DNA of 64,000 nt from Ampelomyces quisqualis (lineage: Eukaryota > Ascomycota > Dothideomycetes > Pleosporales > Phaeosphaeriaceae): positions 744,001-808,000 of the forward strand of contig JAGTXZ010000018.1 of assembly GCA_018398575.1 (NCBI GenBank), given 5' to 3'. Of the stretch, positions 56,628 through 64,000 are shown one piece after another (positions within the stretch are counted from its first letter, which is position 1; every line of letters begins with the position of its first letter). The notes under the pieces were generated by a model that saw only the letters and a list, made by a program, of their open reading frames with translations, searched no databases and was not told the DNA's origin. The position numbers were made by a program, and so were the translations under genes.

Positions 56628-57382
56628 GGTGGCGGTGGTGAAGGTGTCGGATGCTGGACTCGGGAGGGTCGGCGGGCGGCGGCACCAGCGGTAACTATGC
56701 AGTGACACGTGCGCGGGTCGAGGCTAAATTGGCCTCCCGCCCGCCGACCTGCCGTTGTGACACGCCAAGCCTGGAATTTTCGCAGACGGAAGAGAGACGG
56801 ATGCCCGGTGTTGGAGCTGGTGTGGACTGTCTTCTCCCGCCCTCCGCTTCGACGACTGTGTCTCCCGTCGCATGCATTGCGTGACCTGGCCCGACCTCCG
56901 CCGCACCGCATGTCGTTGTGTGCAACACTGCAGCCCTTCCACCGCGCCAACGCCCGGCCCGCCGTGCATTTGCACTGGACCGGTATTATTCTTGTACTAG
57001 GCTGATTCTTGCTGTGCTCACCCTGCGCGCCTCCCCCCTCCCCACCCCACACAGAGCCCAGCCCATCCTCAGGCTCCTCCTCCGCACCAGCTTTCCGTTG
57101 TCCGGCGTCGGTTTCCTGCCTGTGTTCGCATCTCCTTGCCCGCTGTCTTCCTCCTGCTCTGCTTCTCTTTGCCTTTCCTTGCGCATCTGCCTCGTGTGGG
57201 CGCCTCGCGGATTTCCTTGCCGCCTGCCTGCCTGCCCCGTCCTCGCCCTCGACCACCACTTCGCGTGGCCTTGGCGTCGTCGTCGCTCGCCGCATCGCAC
57301 AGGCGTTCGCTTCTCCAATACACATACACACACACATCCCCTGGCCACGCGTGCGCTGCCCGCGACTGCAGTCTCGTCTACC
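56628..57382. promoter_or_regulatory. Divergent region upstream of PUB1, pyrimidine-rich
   Basis: 755 bp between divergent starts. The half next to PUB1 is strongly CT-rich on the plus strand, with a short ACACAC run near 57325, typical of a highly transcribed fungal promoter or leader. Confidence 0.55.
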
Positions 57383-59125
57383 ATGGTCGACCAGCAACAG
57401 CCTGGGGGTCATCTGCCCCCTCCCCCCGGCGGCGCCCCTGGCTACGACGGCCACCAAGGCGTGCCGCAGCAGCACATGCCTCCGCCGCCGCTTGCGCCCG
57501 TCGTCATCCCGCAGAACACCAACCCCATTCCCACAGCCATGGGGTCGCCGCTGCCTGGCAACCCCGGCCTGGATGCCATGTCTCCGGGCAGTGGTGGACC
57601 AGGCTATGTTCCCCGTCGCGCCGCGCCCGAGCCGAACAAGCGAGCGCTATACGTGGGAGGCCTGGACCCTCGAGTAACTGAAGATGTGCTGCGTCAGATC
57701 TTCGAGACCACTGGGCACGTCCAGAGCGTCAAGATTATCCCCGACAAGACCGTCAGTTCTCCGTCTGTAAGATGCCCATCCGTCGCGCTGCATTGCTCTT
57801 TCCATGCCATGCTGCGCCATAGCCTGGGTCTATCTTGCACCACTTGCAAAACACACGCCGGCTGACAGCTAACAGGTGAATTCAAAGGGCTTCAACTACG
57901 GCTTCGTCGAGTACGATGACCCTGGGGCCGCCGAGCGAGGCATGGCGACCCTCAACGGCCGTCGCATTCATAACAACGTAAGCGTACCTGCTGAGCTGCG
58001 CGCGCGAACACACGTTGATGGGAACAGGAAATCCGCGTCAACTGGGCTTACCAGTCGAACAACACCGCAAAGGAAGACACGTCCAACCACTTCCACATCT
58101 TCGTCGGCGACTTGTCCAACGAGGTCAATGACGAAGTCCTCCTGCAGGCTTTCTCAACATTCGGCCTCGTCTCCGAGGCTCGCGTCATGTGGGATATGAA
58201 GACGGGCAGGTCGCGTGGTTACGGATTCGTCGCTTTCCGGGATCGTGCTGATGCTGAGCGTGCCCTGAGCTCCATGGACGGAGAGTGGCTTGGATCTCGC
58301 GCCATCCGCTGCAATTGGGCTAACCAAAAGGGACAGCCGTCCATTTCCCAGCAGCAAGCAATGGCCTCGATGGGCATGACGCCTACGACTCCGTTCGGAC
58401 ACCACCACTTCCCAACTCAGGGCATGCAAAGCTTCGACATGGTTGTCGCCCAGACTCCTCAGTGGCAGACAACCTGCTACGTCGGCAATCTGACACCATA
58501 CACTTCGCAATCGGACTTGGTTCCTCTCTTCCAAAACTTTGGATATGTTACCGAGACGCGCTTCCAGTCTGACCGTGGCTTTGCTTTCATCAAGATGGAC
58601 ACGCACGAGGGTGCAGCCATGGCGATATGCCAGCTCAACAGCTACAACGTGAACGGCCGCCCCCTCAAGTGCAGCGTAGGTTGAATTGTTTCCTTCTTGG
58701 TCTTTTTCCTCGCTTACAATTTCATCTAGTGGGGCAAGGATCGCCCTCCGACCGGTCAATTCGAAGGCTACTCGCCTGCGGGTCCCCAATCAGCTTACCC
58801 TCAGACCCCAAGCGCGTACTTCCCCCAGTACGGAGGTGGTGGCCCGGGTGGCCCCATGTCACCCTCAGGTGAGCGGCACCGGAGGAAGCTGCAATATCGC
58901 AAAACACAATCTAATGCGCGGGCAGGACCCAGCCCCGGCGGACAACCCTTTGCCCAGCAACAGCAGGGCTTTGGCGGTCCTGGTATGAACTACCAGCAGA
59001 TGCAGGCGCCGCAAAGTGCCGGTGGGTACGGTCGCAGTGCTCCTCCACAGCAGCAGCAGCAGCAATGGGGCCAGCCTCAACAGGGCAACTTCAACCAAAA
59101 CGGCTTCGGCGGATATCAAGGTTGA
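57383..59125 (+). CDS. PUB1: PUB1/TIA-1-like RNA-binding protein, three RRMs
   Basis: Exons 57383..57751, 57876..57977, 58028..58675, 58730..58868 and 58926..59125 give 485 aa. After a Pro/Gly/Gln-rich N-terminus, RRM1 (about aa 87-165) has ALYVGGLDPRVTEDVLRQIF and NYGFVEYDDP. RRM2 (about 180-255) has HIFVGDLSNEVNDEVLLQAF and SRGYGFVAFRD. RRM3 (about 305-375) has TCYVGNLTPYTSQSDLVPLF and RGFAFIKM, followed by the WGKDRPP signature split by an intron. A Gln/Gly-rich tail follows. These proteins bind U-rich RNA, stabilise mRNAs and enter stress granules. An alternative in-frame donor (GTAAGA, exon ending 57766) would add five residues to RRM1. Confidence 0.94.
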
Positions 59126-60030
59126 GCATGAAGTTCTTACTAGTCACCCTTTGCTCTGCATTGTTCGACTCAATTCGACGACATGCCGTGTTGTTTACAC
59201 GGGTACTCGTTGGATAGTCTCCATTTCTGGATCATCTCGTTAGCTATCTGCCCACATCTACTCAACAGTATTTGTTATCCAAAATTGGTGTGCGACGGTG
59301 GTTGTTGAAGGTCATTTCAAGTGGCACGTTCTTCCAACCCCTGCTTATAGGGTGGGAGAAGTGTGTTGAACGGTCGGGAAACGGAAGGCTTTCAATGAAT
59401 TTCCTTGCTCCATGTCGTTCTTTGCTTGGCTCTCTAGGCACTGTGTGCTCTGCCATCTCTTGTCCCTCTGATACCTATCCCTACTTCAAAAGCATTCATT
59501 GTTCCTTGCGTTGCATCGAGACGGACTTTGTCGAGGTGTTTTTGGCCATGTTTGCCATTTATGATTTTGTCTCAGCGTTTAGCGTAATGACTGTGCATGT
59601 TTGCCATTGGTGTTTGAGGTTGCGAGGGGTCTTGAGAGTGCGGGGTCACAGTGTGAGCGAGAACTGTATAGACTTTTTGTCCACAAACACGGGCAATGGC
59701 GAAGCTACATGACACTACCGGCTATGAACGGACGACTAGATACTGGAAATTAAGTGCACACTCTCCCAAGGGATGCAGAAGTTCGTAGCACATCATAGCA
59801 GGCCAACTCATTCGATAGTTGTTTGGACATGTATTACAAGTGTGGCCGAAGTCTCGAAGAAGCACCATGGTTCGCCTCGCCTCGCGCAATCACGTGCATG
59901 GCCCACAATGCCGGCGCGTTCGCGTTGTGCCGGCCAAAGCACGCACGCATCACTCCCCACAGTGGGCATGCACTTTGTCGACACCCTGTCACCCACACTT
60001 TCCTTTCTCCTTGCGCTCCTTTTCTGCTGC
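59126..60030. other. Intergenic, no gene seen
   Basis: About 900 bp: PUB1 3' flank and PIF1 promoter. Frames on both strands are short or overlap each other without motifs. Confidence 0.55.
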
Positions 60031-62711
60031 ATGCTTCTCAAATTAGCCAGGCTGGGTGCGTCGCTGAAATATCTCGACCCCAAACAGGCGCCTCCGCACC
60101 TGCCGCACCCACCCCAGACGTACCTTTCCCAGACGCGCTCAAATCTGCGTACCATCCCCACCACCCGCTCCGCGTCCCGACCCACGACCTTGACGCGCCC
60201 GTACTACGGCCACCTGTACACTCGCCCGCGCTCACATTCGACCATGTTCAACCAAGCAATCTCCCGCCATAACGCCGCCGTTCCCCCGCCCGCGCCGAGC
60301 ATCGCCTCCAAACAGCAATCGCTCGGCACCTCCTTTGCCCGCAGTGGCTCCTCGCAAACCAAGGCCACGAGTCCACTGGCAAGTGCCACGAAGCAGAATG
60401 GTGCTGGAAGGACGGCGCATGCCGGATCGGTTGCTCGTGGCCAATACAACAAGGGCACCAAGAGGGCCGCGAGTGGACTGGCAAAGGTGCTGGACTTCCA
60501 GGATGATCTGCTGACGTACCCGAGCCTTCGCATCGCTGGCATGGGGAAAGAGAACGACTTCGCACTCGCACACAGCGCCTTGGCAAGAAGCAGCAGTACT
60601 GGGCTAGCCACTGCGCTCTTCGACGAGGATGACTTTGACAGTGATGTCGATTTGGACGTAGAAGACCCCGCCTCCAAAGGCACCGTCACATATCCGAAGC
60701 TACCTCAGGCTTCGATCGCATCGAGGGATTCAAGATACGATTCGCAACCTCAGACTGCCCGACAAACCGTGGACCTAGACAGCAGTCAGCCGATACCATG
60801 GTCACAGTCTTCACCATCGCATATGTTGACGCCAAAGAAGCCAGAAGCTCCCAAGCCAAGGACAAAGCGAGCGTTTCTGCCTTGGTCACAGAACCAGCAA
60901 GCTGTAAGCACGCAAGTGGAGGTGGATCAGATCGAAGAGGTGGAAGAGGAAGAAGTAGTACGACCGAAGAAGAAACAAACGATGGCACCCAAAGCAGAGA
61001 TCCCGGTCACACCCAAGCCAAAGCCAGCACATGCATGGAACACAACGGCAAGCGCGTTGAAGCTTCAACAAAAGAACTTCCGCGAACAGAACAAGAGATC
61101 TGCAAAAGACAACGATGCATCGGTAGACGACCTCATGGAGGCTGTGAACAAGAAGAAGAAGAACGCAGTGGCTTCCATATTCCTCAGTGAAGAACAACAA
61201 CACGTGCTCAGCCTCGTTGTAGAGCACAAGAAGAGCGTCTTCTTCACAGGATCAGCTGGTAAGCTCGCAATCCAAGTTTCGATCAACATTGACTAAGAGT
61301 CCTAGGTACTGGAAAATCGGTGCTACTTCGCGAGATCATTGCCGCGTTACGACGGAAGTACATCCGAGAGACCGACCGAGTAGCAGTAACTGCGTCCACT
61401 GGTCTAGCAGCGTGTAACGTTGGTGGTGTTACCCTCCACAGTTTTGCGGGTATTGGTCTTGGCAAAGAACCAGCCGAAGACTTGATCAAGAAGATTCGAA
61501 GAAACGCCAAAGCCAAGCAAAGGTGGTTGCGCACGAAAGTTCTCATCATGGACGAAGTTTCGATGGTGGACGGTGATATGTTTGACAAGCTCGAGCAGAT
61601 TGCGAGGACAATTCGCAACAATGGAAGACCGTTCGGCGGCATCCAGCTTGTGATCACGGGCGACTTCTTCCAGTTACCGCCCGTGCCGGAATATGGGAAA
61701 ATGTCCAAATTCGCATTTGATGCTGGAACCTGGACAACGTCCATCGAACACACCATCGGCCTACATCATGTCTTTCGTCAAAAAGACCCGGTTTTTGCGA
61801 ACATGCTCAACGAGATGCGTGAAGGAAAATTGACGGCTGACTCCATAGCACGGTTTCGAAAACTGGATCGTCCCTTGCCGGCATCCGAAGAGAACATCGA
61901 GGCAACTGAGCTGTTTCCCACTCGACAAGAAGTTGACCGCGCGAACACGCTCCGCATGCAACAACTACATGGCACAACTTTCAGCTTCGATGCAAGAGAC
62001 GGGGGCTCTATTACAAACAAAGAGCAGCGCGACCGGCTACTCCAAAGCTGCATGGTTCCAGAAGTCGTACACCTGAAGAAAGGTGCACAGGTCATGCTGG
62101 TCAAGAACATGGACGACACATTAGTCAACGGATCGTTGGGAAAAGTTACTGGCTTTATGACGCAGCAAATGTTTGCAGCGTACAAGGAGAATGAAGAGGC
62201 TTTCCTCGAAAGCGGGCCATCAGAAACGGCCATGAAGACCGAAATGGCGAAAATCACGCTAGGTCTTAACACTGCACAGGTCTTTCCCTTGGTACGCTTT
62301 GCTATTGCAGACGGCACGACTCGCGATCTGCTTTGTCAACGAGAAGACTGGAAAATCGAGCTTCCGAATGGAGAGGTGCAAGCGTCCCGCAGTCAGGTCC
62401 CACTCATCCTCGCATGGGCGTTGTCGATTCACAAAGCGCAAGGCCAGACATTGGAGCGCGTACGAGTAGACCTCGGTCGTGTGTTCGAGAAGGGTCAAGC
62501 GTACGTGGCACTGTCTCGTGCGACAAGTATGGCTGGACTACAGATCCTACGGTTTGATCCAAGGAAGGTCATTGCGCACGAAAAGGTCAGGTCATTCTAC
62601 AGCAGTTTGAGCCGGGCGGAACAAGTTGAAGGCAAAGCGAAGAGCAAGACGATAGTAGGGAAGATGCAAGCCGCGAACGCGAAGAAGAGGGGGACTCTCG
62701 AAGGCAATTGA
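60031..62711 (+). CDS. PIF1: PIF1-family 5'-3' DNA helicase
   Basis: Exons 60031..61258 and 61306..62711 with a 47-nt intron that splits the Walker A codons (GSAGTGKS). Two in-frame starts are plausible: 60031 (877 aa), opening MLLKLARLGASLKYL, an amphipathic mitochondrial-type presequence, and 60244 (806 aa), MFNQAISRHNAAV, a nuclear-type start. The N-terminal 330 residues are disordered. The helicase core shows GTGKSVLLREII, TASTGLAACNVGG, LIMDEVSMVD (Walker B), VITGDFFQLPPV (Q-loop region), and the C-terminal LAWALSIHKAQGQTLERV and GQAYVALSRAT motifs. PIF1 unwinds G-quadruplexes, inhibits telomerase and maintains mtDNA. All helicase motifs appear intact. Confidence 0.93.
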
Positions 62712-63161
62712 TGATATGCAGGTATAATGCGTTTGAAGACGTTGGAGGCACCGGCGGTTTGACTAGGATTCTGCGAATTCTTTGCGGGCGTTTGGTAGTA
62801 GCATTGGTGGAGTTTGTATGGGTTCAGGTATCGCGTCGAACTAAACGGGAACGGGAGCATGGGATCTACGCAACATTCACAATAACCATCTTCATCAACT
62901 CATCGAAGCACGTGTTGGGAGCTGCGTTGTCGACAACGATGCAAACAAATACTCGTGATTCTCCACCGTCCAACACTCCATGCCGAGACTTGAAGTGGGT
63001 CAAACCGAGGCGGTGAATGACTGGAGTCACGCGATTCCGAGTTGTCGATGAGCTGCCATTTCGGAACAAACGCCGCACGTCACCAAATCTGCCCCTCTGC
63101 GCGCCTTCAAGACCGCGACAACAACGACAACACTCGCCTCTGCCCCACCTCGGAAGTCACA
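62712..63161. other. Intergenic, no gene seen
   Basis: 450 bp between two plus-strand genes; PIF1 terminator and PBY1 promoter. No supported feature. Confidence 0.6.
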
Positions 63162-64000
63162 ATGCATATTCTCGTAAGCCGCGGCTAGTCAATTGCTACC
63201 ACAGAGTCGCTAATCATGCACAGATTACCAACGATGATGGCCCGCCTTCAGACCAGTCTTCGCCCTATGTACACTCCCTCGTGTCTACTCTGCAACAACA
63301 TGGACACACCGTCTCGGTCGTACTTCCACATACTCAGCGTTCCTGGATAGGCAAGGCGCATCTTGTTGGCAAATCAGTGCGTCTACATCTACCACTGCAA
63401 ATTGTACCGAGACGTGATTGTGCTAACCAGCAACCCACAGATCAAACCCACCTACTACCGCCCTGCACCGCTGCAAACCACCTCCGAGGGCCGTCTCACA
63501 AACCACGGCTCTACCCATAACACACCTCTGTCATCCAATAGCACCGAGGAAGAGTGGGTTTTGGTCGACTCGACACCCGCCTCTTGCGTTCAGATTGGTC
63601 TCTACCACTACTTCTCCTCCCGCGGACCAATTGACCTTGTCGTGTCTGGCCCCAATTATGGACGCAACAGCACAGCCGTCTTCTCCCTCAGCAGTGGTAC
63701 AATCGGCGGCGCAATGGAAGCAGCAGTTTGTGGCGTCAAGTCGATAGCACTGAGCTATGCCTTCTTCGACCGCAACCACGACGCTGGCATAATATCTGAC
63801 GCATCAGAACTCAGCGCAAAGCTCATACAATATCTCTACAGCAATTGGGACTCAAACACACATCTGTACACCGTCAATGTACCGCTCGTAGAGAAAGTCG
63901 GCGACCGCAAGATCTTCTGGACAAACATGCTGCAAAACAAGTGGAAGTCTGGCTCATGTTTCCAGGTTGTCGAGGTGCCGTCTGAAGCGGACGACTCGCC
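63162..64000 (+). CDS. PBY1: SurE-type 5'-nucleotidase domain protein, PBY1-like (3' truncated by window edge)
   Basis: Exons 63162..63173 (12 nt, MHIL), 63224..63376 and 63441..>64000; introns 50 and 64 nt. The visible 242 residues are a SurE domain: ITNDDGPPS (metal-binding Asp pair), PYVHSLVSTLQQHGHTVSVV, KPTYYRPAPL, LVVSGPNYGRNSTAVFSLSS (conserved SGPN) and the following GTIGGAMEA block. SurE enzymes dephosphorylate nucleoside monophosphates and short polyphosphates. In fungi this domain is often fused to a C-terminal tubulin-tyrosine-ligase-like domain in Pby1, a P-body-associated protein; whether that domain is present lies beyond the window. The frame is open to the last base. Confidence 0.88.

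Noticed and set aside
55552..56705. Long plus-strand frames opposite the acidic protein gene
   Set aside because: They mirror the GC-rich codons of the minus-strand gene and contain only low-complexity Val/Gly/Arg/Ser sequence without domains.
57009..57681. Plus frames of 181-222 codons in the PUB1 leader and first exon
   Set aside because: They are other phases of CT-rich leader and PUB1 coding sequence; only the phase with RRM motifs is real.
1..64000. tRNA, rRNA, CRISPR and secondary-metabolite cluster search
   Set aside because: No TpsiC-loop consensus with a matching A box, no regular spacer arrays, and no polyketide or peptide synthase motifs were seen; a covariance-model scan could still find an intron-containing tRNA.

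Overview
This window looks like nuclear DNA of a filamentous ascomycete (Pezizomycotina, most probably Dothideomycetes). The genes carry one to four short introns, mostly 44-71 nt, with GTAAGT-like donors and CTAAT/CTAAC branch sites. The gene set includes a trifunctional trpC, a POM1-type DYRK kinase, a Pex24-family peroxin, an Sim4/Fta4 kinetochore subunit, NUP188, and an SPT21/Ams2-type GATA factor. I see no bacterial, viral or organellar genes, no tRNA and no CRISPR array. Exon boundaries were derived by hand from splice signals, reading phase and family conservation.

Layout, left to right. 0-5 kb: 3' part of SGF29 (SAGA), a SIKE/FGFR1OP2-like coiled-coil gene, the kinetochore gene fta4, and the last exon of a small fungal family gene. 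5.5-9.3 kb: a large CSC1/OSCA-type channel gene. 10-15.4 kb: a Thr/Gln/Pro-rich low-complexity gene, a Rossmann-fold oxidoreductase-like gene and an unknown membrane protein. 15.9-28.4 kb: NTH1 (DNA glycosylase), NUP188 and trpC as a divergent pair, then a BRCT-domain gene. 28.4-31.75 kb: a gene-poor stretch with only doubtful coding fragments. 31.75-36.2 kb: a CNOT11-like gene, the tiny PMP3 gene and an indoleamine 2,3-dioxygenase gene. 36.8-37.0 kb: a short inverted-repeat element (MITE-like). 38-44.8 kb: POM1-type kinase and a peroxin gene, divergent. 44.9-50.3 kb: a YGR210C-type GTPase, a dihydroxyacetone kinase and SmD2. 51-64 kb: the GATA/Zn2Cys6 SPT21-like regulator, an acidic unknown protein, the three-RRM protein PUB1, PIF1 helicase, and the 5' end of PBY1 (SurE) cut by the window edge.

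Most of the content is housekeeping: chromatin and transcription (SGF29, SPT21-like, CNOT11), RNA processing (SmD2, PUB1), genome maintenance (NTH1, PIF1, BRCT protein), pores and polarity (NUP188, POM1), and metabolism (trpC and BNA2-type IDO at opposite ends of tryptophan metabolism, DAK). They are not an operon or an obvious cluster. Features most worth a second look are the TA-flanked 184-bp inverted-repeat element, the NTH1 protein with eight SUMO-consensus motifs flanking its catalytic core, the SPT21-like factor with two zinc modules, a 74-residue insertion in the GATA finger and a GC-AG intron, a 10-nt micro-exon in the GTPase gene, and two in-frame PIF1 starts separated by a mitochondrial-type presequence.
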